Shown one piece after another: positions 14,844-23,862 of a DNA stretch of 52,763 bases (within the stretch, counting starts at the first letter, position 1; each line of letters begins with the position of its first letter). Origin of the DNA: Candidatus Latescibacterota bacterium (GTDB taxonomy: Bacteria; Krumholzibacteriota; Krumholzibacteriia; WVZY01); assembly GCA_020352495.1 (NCBI GenBank), contig CP070677.1, forward strand, positions 996,372 through 1,049,134, given 5' to 3'. The position numbers were made by a program, and so were the translations under genes. Under the pieces are notes generated by a model, which saw only the letters and a program-made list of their open reading frames with translations, searched no databases and was not told the origin of the DNA.

Positions 14844-15845
14844 TCAATCCGACGGGAGTCCGAAATACTTGTCGGTGGAAAACTTGCTTTCGAAATAGTA
14901 TCGTCGCCATCCCGAATTTGCCCGGTCGAGTACGATTCCCTCCGCCGCACCGACATGATAAAACGCGGACCGTCTCGCTTTCTTTAGTGAGACCCGCATG
15001 AGCTCGGTGGCGACGTGTTCTCGAATTTCGGTTGCGACGCGGGCAAACGGAACGTAATCAGCGAGCCCCCGGAAATCCTCGGTTGGCTCGTAGACCGCCG
15101 CCGCCATCTTTGCCACCTGATATTCGGTGTATCGCGCTATCCCCTCCTGCCAGACTTGAAACGAGAAATAGGCATAGTCATCTCGAGCGAGGATCTTTTT
15201 GAACTGCTTTTTTGTCTCGAGGTATGCCTTTAGGCGGTGGCGAAACTCCGCTGAATCCAAACCCTCCAACACCTCCCCCAACCGCCGGCACATCACCGAG
15301 AACGCATCGTTTACGGTTGTGGAGTCGTAGGGGAATGGATACTCGAGCATCCACATCCCCGTCGTGTCGCCGCGGGCCAGACCAAGCGAATCCACGGAAG
15401 CGTAGTAATCCGGTTGCGACTGCTGCCATTGGTGGAAATGCTCGTGAAGAAGTGTCATCACCCACCGCGTGGAGTGACTCGCTTCGGTGTTTTTGGGTTG
15501 ACCGATGACAACGGTGGGTACGCCTGCCACCGCCGGGAAAGAGGCAAGTACGTTCGTATTGAACACCCGCTTGCGGCTGTACACGTTGCCATCGAGAAAA
15601 GAATCGTACCCCAAGGAATCGAAATCCGCTGTTGGGTAAGGATGGCCGATGAGAAATTCGGTTTCCGGGGTAACAAGGAGAACGGTGAACGGCGCCTCGC
15701 CCAGTCCCGGCCATACCGTTTCACCCACACTATCGGCAATTCGAAACGCCTCTGCGATCCTCACTCGATCAGAGTCGGGTATTGATTTCTCGGTGTGCCC
15801 GGGTGCGCTCAGAGCGCAGAGCAAAAAAATGGAAACCAGCTTCAC
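14844..15845 (-). CDS. Exported HExxH (gluzincin-like) metallopeptidase
   Basis: 333 residues, GTG start after a G-rich site, signal peptide MKLVSIFLLCALSAPGHT. The zinc motif is LLHEHFHQWQ (HExxH), with the third ligand probably the Glu of VWQEGIARYTEY about 100 residues later, the gluzincin arrangement. The family name is uncertain. An active periplasmic or secreted peptidase is likely because all metal ligands are present. It lies 24 nt after the DUF2269-like gene and follows the M14 carboxypeptidase in the same direction, suggesting an operon for extracellular peptide breakdown. Confidence 0.68.
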   Translation of the reverse strand: MKLVSIFLLCALSAPGHTEKSIPDSDRVRIAEAFRIADSVGETVWPGLGEAPFTVLLVTPETEFLIGHPYPTADFDSLGYDSFLDGNVYSRKRVFNTNVLASFPAVAGVPTVVIGQPKNTEASHSTRWVMTLLHEHFHQWQQSQPDYYASVDSLGLARGDTTGMWMLEYPFPYDSTTVNDAFSVMCRRLGEVLEGLDSAEFRHRLKAYLETKKQFKKILARDDYAYFSFQVWQEGIARYTEYQVAKMAAAVYEPTEDFRGLADYVPFARVATEIREHVATELMRVSLKKARRSAFYHVGAAEGIVLDRANSGWRRYYFESKFSTDKYFGLPSD

Positions 15846-15869
15846 CGTGCGGCGCCCCCTGACACAGAA

Positions 15870-16448
15870 CTACGCGAGTGGTCCCCAAAGATGGGGTTTG
15901 AAAACCATGAGAACGAGAGAGCCGAGAAGGAGCAATATGACCACGCCCCCCCAAAACGACCAGCGCGCTGCGTATTTGTGGAACTCGTCGGAGAGTCCGA
16001 TCCGAAGCTCGACTGCTTCCCTCGTTATTTGAAGCATCATACGTTGATACCTGACGAGTTGGGTCAACCAGATCACGACGACCAGTACGGTCAGTGCCAG
16101 CGACAGCTCGGCCCAGCTCGCCCGCCCAAACCCGCCAAACCGTCCGACACCCATCACACCCGGGCCGATGATGAGGATGAGACCGGGTAACGCGTAAAAC
16201 CAGTCCGCACGGACAACCGCCCTCGATGCAAAATGGAGAACCGCCCGATTGTTTGTCTTCCTCGCGCCAGACATCCACAGCCCGGAGGCAACGATGCTGC
16301 CCAAAAAGAGGATCGCACCGAATATATGAAGTGTTGTTAGCAGTTGATAGGTTGGAATCGCCAGCCCGTTCGATGCGTACAGGGGTCCAACGGGGGTAAC
16401 GACGCACGCCAAGCTCCCTGCGGTAAATGCAAGGATTCGTCCACGCAT
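15870..16448 (-). CDS. DUF2269-like integral membrane protein
   Basis: 192 residues with about four or five membrane helices. LLTTLHIFGAILFLGSIVAS with its histidine, the Trp-containing helix DWFYALPGLILIIGPG, and a C-terminal helix resemble the DUF2269 family of small membrane proteins, which have heme-protein-like histidines but no defined function. Start has GGAGG 6 nt upstream. Sits between two exported peptidase genes in the same orientation, 24 nt both from the M14 gene stop and from the metallopeptidase start. Confidence 0.6.
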   Translation of the reverse strand: MRGRILAFTAGSLACVVTPVGPLYASNGLAIPTYQLLTTLHIFGAILFLGSIVASGLWMSGARKTNNRAVLHFASRAVVRADWFYALPGLILIIGPGVMGVGRFGGFGRASWAELSLALTVLVVVIWLTQLVRYQRMMLQITREAVELRIGLSDEFHKYAARWSFWGGVVILLLLGSLVLMVFKPHLWGPLA

Positions 16449-16472
16449 GGTATACCTCCACCGGGTTCGAGA

Positions 16473-18323
16473 TCAATAAGCGGACTTCTTTGTCCTCGCT
16501 CTCAGACCGTTCAATACTTTCCGGTCGAATATCTTACCGACCGGATATACGTTTTTCCGGCTGTCCCAATAAGGCGTCCGTTCGTAAAACCAGTTGAGAA
16601 TCCGTCTGGGATTCCTGGCAAACTCCGGATCGTTGGCTTTTTTCTCCTCGAAATCTTTCTTCAAGTTTTCATCCGCAGCCAGCATCTCACGTGCCAGCTT
16701 TTCCATGCCATCCGAGTCCGTGTACTCCTTCTGCTCGAATATCGCATCGAAAACCCCCCAATAGACATACGAGTCGGCGCCTTCCGGTTCGAGAATGTGA
16801 GCCGCTACCCTGGCAGTACGCTGATTCATATCCACGATCACAGAGCTGACCGGGTATGTCCGTTCCTCCTCAATCGGCGCGATCTCGAACCGAACGGGGT
16901 GTCGGCCCTCGTAAGGCCGCTCCTGCCAGGTGACATCGCTAAAACGATACGAGTCCACGCGTATCGAAACGGATTCATCGAGCTGCCGCAACTCGACGCC
17001 GTGTAGCTCGAGCCGTTCGATTACGGTTTTCCACTCGGGCGGCACGATGTACGCCTCGGGGAGTTCGGCGGAGGCAATAATCTTCTGTTTGGTAAAATAC
17101 GGGATCCTGAATGTCTCGGGCTCGCCAGAATATTGACGCCAGATTCCGCCCGAGAGTTCGCTCTCCACCTCCTCGTACGCCACACCCTTGAAATCGATCA
17201 TGACACTGTCGGACCGGTCCATCCAGAACCGAAGCGGAAAGGGCTCTTGTCGAAACGCTCTGCTCGCTGACAGTTCGTCCGCATTCCGGATCGCTTTGGC
17301 GAGACCGCCCCGTTCGCGATTGAGAAGCTCGAGCGAGGCTTTGAGAATTTCGTAAATACCGTTGACCCGCTCCGAAAAAGTCTTGCGCGAGTGCGCTTCG
17401 ACAAGAAATCCCGGGCGGTTTTGAATCGAAGTATACCCCTGGGCAAATCTCGGAGGGCTTACCCATGCAATGATACCGCTTTTCGGGTTTCCCCATTCGA
17501 CGGGAAGCACATAGGGCGAGAGCGGATATCCTACCTCCGCCATCTTTTTCTCAACCGTCGCCAGAAAAACATCGCGTGTCCAGCTGGTGAGACTCGGCGC
17601 CATATTGCCGTGGATATCCAAGATATAGGTGACGGCGTACTGATAGTCAGCCCCGTTGGTCGTGTGCAAATCGAGGAAGAACTCGGGTAGCCACGCGTTG
17701 AACAAACGAATCCAATCTTGCATCTCACTCGCATCGGCCTTTAGATAATCGCGGTTGAGGTTGAGGTTGTTCGCCGTGGTTCGCCAGCCCATTTCCTCCG
17801 GCCCATTTTGATTTATCCGGTTGTAGGGTCCGAATCGTTCGTGTCCGTCCACGTTGAAGATCGGGATGAAAAGCACCGTGACGTGATCGAGGAGACCGGT
17901 GAGTTCCTTGGTGATGGCGATGTCCCGACATAACATCAGTCCCGCGTCCTTACCGGCAATCTCTCCGGAGTGAATCCCCGCCTGGATCAACACAACAATG
18001 TGTCCCTTGCGACGGATCCTGTCTGCCGCATCGGGTGAGAACACCTTGTGTTTGCTCACTATCAAGAGCGGAAGATCCCGCCCATGGGGAGTCTTGCCAA
18101 AGGTCGTGTAGCGGATCCATCGAGAAGCCCTGTCGAGCCGTCCGCAATACTCGATCGTCTCCTCGTAACGTGGGGTCGCCTTCCCCCCCGATTTTTCGAA
18201 GTACGTTTCCCAATCTTTGGTATTTGCCGCGGCGGGGACGGAGATCGCCCACAGTGACGCAACCGTCGCGCAAAACACGCACATGGCGCCCGAACGACCA
18301 ATAAATCGTCTGGTCATACTCAT
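16473..18323 (-). CDS. Exported M14 family zinc carboxypeptidase
   Basis: 616 residues with a signal peptide (cleavage near SVPAAA). The M14 zinc site starts with GIHSGEIAGKDAG (His118, Glu121). Substrate-site elements follow: FNVDGHERFG, RTTANNLNLNRDY and FLDLHTTNGADYQY with the third ligand His. The C-terminal ~250 residues are an extra domain of beta character found in large bacterial M14 proteins. It would trim C-terminal residues from peptides outside the cytoplasm. Probably co-transcribed with the DUF2269-like and HExxH genes downstream. Confidence 0.85.
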   Translation of the reverse strand: MSMTRRFIGRSGAMCVFCATVASLWAISVPAAANTKDWETYFEKSGGKATPRYEETIEYCGRLDRASRWIRYTTFGKTPHGRDLPLLIVSKHKVFSPDAADRIRRKGHIVVLIQAGIHSGEIAGKDAGLMLCRDIAITKELTGLLDHVTVLFIPIFNVDGHERFGPYNRINQNGPEEMGWRTTANNLNLNRDYLKADASEMQDWIRLFNAWLPEFFLDLHTTNGADYQYAVTYILDIHGNMAPSLTSWTRDVFLATVEKKMAEVGYPLSPYVLPVEWGNPKSGIIAWVSPPRFAQGYTSIQNRPGFLVEAHSRKTFSERVNGIYEILKASLELLNRERGGLAKAIRNADELSASRAFRQEPFPLRFWMDRSDSVMIDFKGVAYEEVESELSGGIWRQYSGEPETFRIPYFTKQKIIASAELPEAYIVPPEWKTVIERLELHGVELRQLDESVSIRVDSYRFSDVTWQERPYEGRHPVRFEIAPIEEERTYPVSSVIVDMNQRTARVAAHILEPEGADSYVYWGVFDAIFEQKEYTDSDGMEKLAREMLAADENLKKDFEEKKANDPEFARNPRRILNWFYERTPYWDSRKNVYPVGKIFDRKVLNGLRARTKKSAY

Positions 18324-18398
18324 GCCTCGTTCCTGTTGCGACAGACCCCTTCACGGGATTCGCAATCTCTCAAACTGTGCGAATCAACCCTTCCGGTG

Positions 18399-19433
18399 CT
18401 ACTCGTCTTCATCCCCGTACAACAAAACCTGAGCCTCGCCGTCCTCTTTGATCCAGCCGCGGTACATCCCCTCGGTGTTGAACGACATGGCAACGTTCCC
18501 GAATTTGTCCAGCGCGATGACGCCCCCCAATCCACCCAACTCGGTCAGCTTCTCTTGAATGACCTTTTCGACGGCATCATCGAGATTCATCCCCTGGTAC
18601 TCCATTAGCGCAGAAACGTCATACGCCACGAGGTTTCGCATGAAGTACTCCCCCTGCCCGGTGCCCGACACCGCGCATGTCGCATTGTTCGCGTACGTAC
18701 CGGCGCCAACGATTGGAGAGTCGCCGACACGCCCGTGCCGTTTGTTTGTGAGCCCCCCGGTCGAAGTCCCCGCGGCGAGATTGCCCTTACGGTCGAGCGC
18801 CAGAGCCCCAACCGTTCCAAATCTCATCTGAATCGCCCCGGAGCGCTCCAACGACGACTGTTCTGATTCCTTGATCTTGAGAAGCTGATCCCAACGTGTT
18901 TGTTCGAAAAAGTATTCCGGATCCACAATATCCAGACCCTGACCCGCCGCAAAAAGCTCAGCCCCCCTACCGACGAGAAGGACGTGCTTGGAGTCTTCCA
19001 TCACCGCACGCGCGGCGCTGATGGGGTTCTTGATCGTTGTCACCGAGGCGACTGCCCCTGCGTTGAGGGTGGTTCCATCCATAATCGAGGCATCGAGTTC
19101 ATTTTTTCCTTGAGCGGTGAAGACGGCGCCCTTGCCGGCGTTGAAGAGCGGCGAATCCTCGAGAACACGTATCGCGGCTTCGACGGCATCGAGGCTGCTC
19201 CCATCGTTTTTCAAAATCTCCAACCCCATCTGGAGGGCTTCGGTGAGTTTTTCCGTATACGCGCGCTCGCGCTCCGGTGTCATGTTCTCTTTGAGAATGG
19301 TCCCGGCGCCACCGTGAATAACCATCGTGATTTCGGGTTCTTTTGGTGTTTCAACTCGTTTGGCACAGCTAAAAAGACCGACTGACAACAGTACGATGAG
19401 GACGACCGCTGTCCCCCTTTTTGCATCTATCAT
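18399..19433 (-). CDS. Isoaspartyl peptidase / L-asparaginase (Ntn hydrolase) as a lipoprotein
   Basis: 344 residues. Signal sequence with lipobox SVGLFSC. The body is a full type-2 asparaginase: ITMVIHGGAGTI, SPLFNAGKGAVF, ELDASIMDG, and the autoprocessing site MRFGTVGALALD, where the Thr becomes the N-terminal nucleophile of the beta chain. Downstream ATSTGGL-type substrate residues (AAGTSTGGLTNKRHGRVGDS, GAGTYANN) are intact. The family cleaves beta-aspartyl peptides and asparagine. Membrane-anchored location fits nutrient scavenging. Good ribosome site (GGAGA). Upstream of the M14 gene in the same direction. Confidence 0.9.
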   Translation of the reverse strand: MIDAKRGTAVVLIVLLSVGLFSCAKRVETPKEPEITMVIHGGAGTILKENMTPERERAYTEKLTEALQMGLEILKNDGSSLDAVEAAIRVLEDSPLFNAGKGAVFTAQGKNELDASIMDGTTLNAGAVASVTTIKNPISAARAVMEDSKHVLLVGRGAELFAAGQGLDIVDPEYFFEQTRWDQLLKIKESEQSSLERSGAIQMRFGTVGALALDRKGNLAAGTSTGGLTNKRHGRVGDSPIVGAGTYANNATCAVSGTGQGEYFMRNLVAYDVSALMEYQGMNLDDAVEKVIQEKLTELGGLGGVIALDKFGNVAMSFNTEGMYRGWIKEDGEAQVLLYGDEDE

Positions 19434-19579
19434 GAGAATCTCTCCTCGCTAGAGTAAAACCGCCGGCGGATGACTAAACGTGAGTCGGTTAAGAGACTAG
19501 ACAACAGACGACAGCATATCACATTCTCCGAAAAAGAGCGAGGGCACCATCATCCGCCGATTATGCTAAAATGGGTGTT

Positions 19580-20758
19580 ATGTCACAACGAGCCATTATC
19601 CATGTGGACATGGACGCGTTTTACGCGTCGGTTGAGGTTCGCGACGACCCATCGCTCGCGGGCAAGCCGGTGATCGTCGGCGGCACACCCGAGGGGCGAG
19701 GTGTGGTGGCCGCGGCATCGTACGAGGCACGAGAATACGGGATTCACAGCGCAATGAGCGCATTCCGAGCGAAAAAGCTCTGTCCGCACGCGGTCTTTAT
19801 TCGTCCGCGGATGCGGCATTATTCCTCGGTGTCCAAACAGATTTTTGCCATTTTTAGAGAATACACTCCGTTGGTCGAGCCGATCTCGATCGACGAGGCG
19901 TTTCTGGACGTAACGGGAAGCCTTAGCCTGTTTGGACCGGCGGAAGAGATCGGCCGGACGATCAAACGACGAATTCGTGAGACGATCGGTCTCACCGCGT
20001 CCGTGGGTGTCGCCCCAAACAAGTTTCTCGCCAAGCTTGCCAGCGATCTCGAAAAGCCAGACGGCTTTGTCATCATCAAGGCCGAAGAAGCCATCTCGAG
20101 GCTCGCACCGCTCCCCGTGGGCAAACTGTGGGGGGTGGGGAAAGTGACACAAAAAAAGCTCATTTCACACGGAATCCCCACGATAAAAGACCTTCGCGAT
20201 TTTCCCACCGGCAAGCTCGAGACCATTGTAGGCTCTCAGGCGCGCAGGCTTCGCGACCTCGCAAACGGCATCGACAACCGACCGGTGGCCGTCGGTGAAG
20301 AATCGAAATCGATCGGAGCCGAGACGACGTTTCCCAAGGATATCTACGACGCGGAACGACTGATGGAGGTTCTCGACTCGCTTGTCGAACGTGTGGCCAA
20401 AAGACTTCGAAAGGAGGGATACCGGGCGCACGCGGTTCATCTCAAGGCACGGTATCCGGATTTCAAGACTGTGACCCGGGTCGTCACGCTCCCTGCGGCC
20501 ACCGCATCTACAAAGAAGATTCAGGAAACGGTGAGAGAGCTTTTCGAGAAACGTCTCGATCGACAAGACCGGCCGCTTCGGCTCGTCGGAGTCTCCACCT
20601 CACAACTCGTGAGAGCCAAAAAGGACGAACTCGAGCTTTTTCCCGATGACCAAGAGGAACAAAGAGAAAAAGTCGATCATCTTCTCGATGAGCTCCAGAA
20701 GAGATACGGATCACAAACGATCTGGCGGGGTAAACGCAGAGCCGCAGACAAGGACTAG
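19580..20758 (+). CDS. dinB: DNA polymerase IV
   Basis: 392 residues. Y-family motifs: AIIHVDMDAFYASVEV, EPISIDEAFLDVTGSL (catalytic Asp/Glu), IGLTASVGVAPNKFLAKLAS, the thumb HhH (LWGVGKVTQKKLISHGI) and a complete little finger ending ELFPDDQEEQREK. Translesion DNA polymerase prone to frameshifts. Start 19580 chosen over the ATG at 19571 from the family N-terminus; neither has a strong ribosome site. I see no LexA-like box upstream. No clear beta-clamp motif assignment was attempted. Ends before a perfect bidirectional terminator. Confidence 0.96.
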   Translation: MSQRAIIHVDMDAFYASVEVRDDPSLAGKPVIVGGTPEGRGVVAAASYEAREYGIHSAMSAFRAKKLCPHAVFIRPRMRHYSSVSKQIFAIFREYTPLVEPISIDEAFLDVTGSLSLFGPAEEIGRTIKRRIRETIGLTASVGVAPNKFLAKLASDLEKPDGFVIIKAEEAISRLAPLPVGKLWGVGKVTQKKLISHGIPTIKDLRDFPTGKLETIVGSQARRLRDLANGIDNRPVAVGEESKSIGAETTFPKDIYDAERLMEVLDSLVERVAKRLRKEGYRAHAVHLKARYPDFKTVTRVVTLPAATASTKKIQETVRELFEKRLDRQDRPLRLVGVSTSQLVRAKKDELELFPDDQEEQREKVDHLLDELQKRYGSQTIWRGKRRAADKD

Positions 20759-20781
20759 CGGAATCGACGACACCTATTTAT

Positions 20782-20815
20782 GCAAAGAGGGCCGTCCGAG
20801 GACGGCCCTCTTTGC
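20782..20815. terminator. Bidirectional terminator between dinB and the solenoid protein gene
   Basis: GCAAAGAGGGCCGTC (20782-20796) and GACGGCCCTCTTTGC (20801-20815) form a perfect 15-bp stem with loop CGAG. A-rich on one side and T-rich within the stem base, it serves both convergent genes. Confidence 0.85.
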
Positions 20816-20843
20816 CCCTGCAGTCGACCAAACGTGACATGCA

Positions 20844-21851
20844 TCAGTCGCCACTCAGGTGCATGTTGACGATTGGCAGGACTTTCAAGAATTTGGGGTT
20901 ATTCCCGACATAGTTGATTAGGCCAATCTGGACTCCTTTGAGATGTCGAGTCAGGTTGACGATTCCGATCTGAAGTCCCACCATGTCGTACTTTACTCTA
21001 TTGTACGCGCCTGTCGTCCACCCCTTGGCCATATCGAAATCGGCAAGTACACCACCAATTCCGATACCGCGAAGTTCTTCGGCCCCGACGCCAACGAGCC
21101 CTAGTCCCATACCGGTGATCGTCTCGCCTCCGGCACCGATCCCACCGGCAAAAAAACCCTTGAGGTCTTCGCCACCGACGCCAATCAAACCGACACCGGC
21201 ACCGGTGATCCTCTCACCGCCGACACCGATCCCACCGACCATGATCCCTTCGATGATCTCACCACCGACACCGATCCCACCAATCATGACGCCTTTGACA
21301 GTCTCACCGCCGATCCCGATGCCGCCGACACCCAACCCACGAATCGTCTCCGAGCCAACACCAATACCGCCAATCGCGATCCCCTGAACACTCCCACCAC
21401 CAAGCCCAATCCCTCCAACCATGAGTCCTTTGAAATCGCCCCCGCCCATCCCAATTCCACCAACCCCGATACCGGTGAGCCGCTCACCCGCGGCAAGGCC
21501 TATCAGAGCCACATGGATACCGCGCAGGTGCTCTCCCGACAAACCGATTGTTGCGAGGTTCACTCCGTTCGATTCGGCAACGTCCATACCGACCAAAGCA
21601 ACCGACAGTCCGTTGACCCGCCCGGCGGGGCTTTGCCCGGGTTTTCCAAAAGTGAGGTTTACTCCGTTGATCTCTATGATATCTCTGTCGGTGAGGTTCA
21701 AACGAAGACCGGTAAAGGTTTTCGAATTGCCAAAGCTAATACCGTTGTTTTTGTAGGCAAGATCCAAAGATCCACCAAACGCTGGACCGACGATCGCGGT
21801 TGCCAAAAAGGCCATGATGACGGTTATTGGGAAAACGTTTCTTTTCATCAT
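20844..21851 (-). CDS. Exported 15-residue-repeat beta-solenoid-like surface protein
   Basis: 335 residues with a signal peptide (cleavage near GPAFG). From residue ~80 it is built of 15- to 16-residue units of the form GIxVGGIGVGGExxx, ten of them exactly 15 long (127-276), with no Cys. The C-terminus changes to GLQIGIVNLTRHLKG and VQIGLINYVGNN, a pattern seen in LA_2272-type surface repeat proteins. The spacing suggests a tightly wound solenoid of hydrophobic and Gly-rich strands, probably on the cell surface. Two adjacent ATGs follow AGGAGG; the first overlaps the stop of the preceding gene, so translation is probably coupled to it. Function unknown. Confidence 0.75.
   Translation of the reverse strand: MMKRNVFPITVIMAFLATAIVGPAFGGSLDLAYKNNGISFGNSKTFTGLRLNLTDRDIIEINGVNLTFGKPGQSPAGRVNGLSVALVGMDVAESNGVNLATIGLSGEHLRGIHVALIGLAAGERLTGIGVGGIGMGGGDFKGLMVGGIGLGGGSVQGIAIGGIGVGSETIRGLGVGGIGIGGETVKGVMIGGIGVGGEIIEGIMVGGIGVGGERITGAGVGLIGVGGEDLKGFFAGGIGAGGETITGMGLGLVGVGAEELRGIGIGGVLADFDMAKGWTTGAYNRVKYDMVGLQIGIVNLTRHLKGVQIGLINYVGNNPKFLKVLPIVNMHLSGD
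21024..21473 (-). repeat. Ten tandem 45-bp coding repeats in the solenoid gene
   Basis: Residues 127-276 form ten units of exactly 15 codons, with no insertions. Units share the core VGGIGVGG. DNA copies have diverged at third positions, so the array is old and held by protein selection rather than freshly expanded. Confidence 0.85.
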
Positions 21852-23596
21852 TTACCTCCTGCCCGTTTGACTGTAACGCCCCAGCTCATCGCATCGGCCG
21901 GCGGACTCGCATTCCAACGCCGAAACGAGTGCGAGCCATCGGACTCGTAGTGAACGATATATTCACCTGCCTCGAGCACGAGCGTGCCGTTGAAGAGCCG
22001 GTTTTTTTTGGCGCCCCCCGCGTGGTCCGTCATCCGGTATGTCATCTCCCACACGACGTCTCCCGTCTCGCTGTTTTCGATCCACGCGTAGTCATACATT
22101 TCTCCCCGCGAACCTTCACCGATCGCGTATATCCGCACTTTGACGTCATCGGCAAGCTCAAAGCTTTCGTTCTTGTGGCTGTTGTTCCCGACACCCACGA
22201 TTCTCGCGAGAATCGACCTATCCTGATCTTCTGAATATTCCACAACGTCACCTCGCTCACCCTCCACCACCACGATGGTGATACCCCAGCGCTCTTGGTC
22301 ATGCGGAGGAGACGCATTCCAGTCCCGGTACGAGTGCGAATCGTCCGTGACGGCATAGGCTATGTAATTCCCGGGTTCCAGTTCGATGATCCCCTCGAAC
22401 ACGCGGTTCTTGCTCGCCCCGCCCGCGTGTTCCGTCAAATCCGGCTCCATCTCCCACACGGGCTCACGTGTCTCGGCGTCCACGATCCAGCTGAAGTCGT
22501 ACATTTCCGACTCACCACCTTCACCGATGGCGTAGACACGTAGTCTCATCGGGCGCTTGATGGTGAAACCCTGGCTTTCCATCTCGTCGTCACCGAGCCG
22601 TGTGATCTCGACAATCGCGTTCTGTTCCGCAATATGCTCGTGTTCGAAAGTACGGATGTGCTCCGCCATCTTTGGATCGGCCGGCTGGATGACCACGCCC
22701 CAGAAAAACGGGTCGTGGGGCGGAGGAGAATTCCACCGGTCAAACGCGTGTGAGTCATCCGTCGCACAGTACACGGCGTACGTACCCTTGGGCAGTGAAA
22801 CGGCTCCTTTGAAGACACGGTTCTTTTTCGCACCACCGGCGTGGGCCGAGTTTTCATACTCGAACTTCCATACCTTCTCATGTTTACGTGTATCGGTAAT
22901 CCAGCAATAATCGTAATTTCCATCCCGTGTGATCTCGCCAATCGCGTAGATCTGCAGATCCATAGGTCTTTCGAGAGTAAGCCCGATCGATTCGTAGTGA
23001 TCGTTCTCCAATGCCGTAAGCGAAATAAACGCATTTTCTTTCAAGCTGTTATGGAACTCACGGACTTTTTGGCCGCTGAGGGGGTTCCCATTACCCCGCA
23101 CCACGATATAGAACTCGTCGACGGCTCGTCTGAAATCACGGTAGTTGAAATCTTTGTCAAAAATCCCCTCCATTATTCTGGACACCAAATCACCAAAGCC
23201 ATTGATCTCGACGTCTCTTGAACCGTACCAGTGAGAGGGATAAGTCGAGTAATACACCTCATATCGTCCCTTGGACAATTTTGCCTCATCTGTATATTCG
23301 CGGAGATGCTTCGAAAGTCTCTCCGAGTCGGCTTCCCGCAGTGTCCAAACGACTTTGCGGCTTTCCGCATCGAGGATCCAGGCGTTGCTAAACCTGAAAT
23401 CCCTCCCAATTCCCCGGTCACGAAACCCAACGGCCTCGATGGAGACTTCCTGGTTGCGGTCCAAGATGAACCCACCCAACTTGATCTCCGCGACGTCCAG
23501 CTGCTCGATCCGGATAAGAACCTCTTCTTGAGCAACTACAGGGGCGGCGAGGACAATGACCAACAGACCGACTATCAACACAAAACGACAGCTCAT
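21848..23596 (-). CDS. Exported protein with three ~135-residue HAGGA-KN repeats
   Basis: 582 residues; start 23596 has GGGAGG upstream and opens a signal peptide (cleavage near APVVAQ). Three homologous modules lie at about 190-303, 328-442 and 462-575. Each runs through VYAIGEG, a YDYxWI strand, VWEM, HAGGAxKNRxFxG, GxYxxYxxTDDSH and PPhDxxxWGV. A degenerate fourth copy (30-135) keeps the WILDAE...VVW and GRYEVYY parts. Each repeat ends in a strand like a beta-sandwich edge, so the protein may be a chain of jelly-roll domains. I do not recognise the domain. Its TGA overlaps the ATG of the solenoid gene. Confidence 0.72.
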   Translation of the reverse strand: MSCRFVLIVGLLVIVLAAPVVAQEEVLIRIEQLDVAEIKLGGFILDRNQEVSIEAVGFRDRGIGRDFRFSNAWILDAESRKVVWTLREADSERLSKHLREYTDEAKLSKGRYEVYYSTYPSHWYGSRDVEINGFGDLVSRIMEGIFDKDFNYRDFRRAVDEFYIVVRGNGNPLSGQKVREFHNSLKENAFISLTALENDHYESIGLTLERPMDLQIYAIGEITRDGNYDYCWITDTRKHEKVWKFEYENSAHAGGAKKNRVFKGAVSLPKGTYAVYCATDDSHAFDRWNSPPPHDPFFWGVVIQPADPKMAEHIRTFEHEHIAEQNAIVEITRLGDDEMESQGFTIKRPMRLRVYAIGEGGESEMYDFSWIVDAETREPVWEMEPDLTEHAGGASKNRVFEGIIELEPGNYIAYAVTDDSHSYRDWNASPPHDQERWGITIVVVEGERGDVVEYSEDQDRSILARIVGVGNNSHKNESFELADDVKVRIYAIGEGSRGEMYDYAWIENSETGDVVWEMTYRMTDHAGGAKKNRLFNGTLVLEAGEYIVHYESDGSHSFRRWNASPPADAMSWGVTVKRAGGK

Positions 23597-23862
23597 GACG
23601 ACCTCCCGCTCAAAAGCCAATGATTCAATGTGTTTACGAAGGACTTCAAACCTATGTTGCAGGTATTTCCAGGGTGTTGGGATGGATGAGGTTGCGGGGC
23701 TGGGTGTCTGTCGGGTCTCTCTCCAGGATCTGGGATGCTGGCGGGACGAAAGCCGCCACCCAACCAACTCGCTCTGGAAACAACGAATCGAGAGCCGGGG
23801 CCCCGCCGCGGCGGGCGCGGCGGTCATGCCGCGGCGCCGCTGACCGGATTGTTTTGATGTTA
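23597..23862. other. Intergenic stretch with a GC-rich palindromic patch
   Basis: 266 nt between two minus-strand exported genes. Around 23800-23845 the sequence is almost pure G/C with nested palindromes (CCCGCCGCGGCGGG and GCGGC/GCCGC). It could be a terminator or attenuator for the gene ending at 23863, or a small repeat element. The reading frame of the 582-residue protein stays open through it without a credible start. Confidence 0.35.

Noticed and set aside
21024..21473. CRISPR array, suggested by a regular 45-bp period
   Set aside because: The repeats are entirely within one protein frame, diverge at third codon positions and have no spacers.
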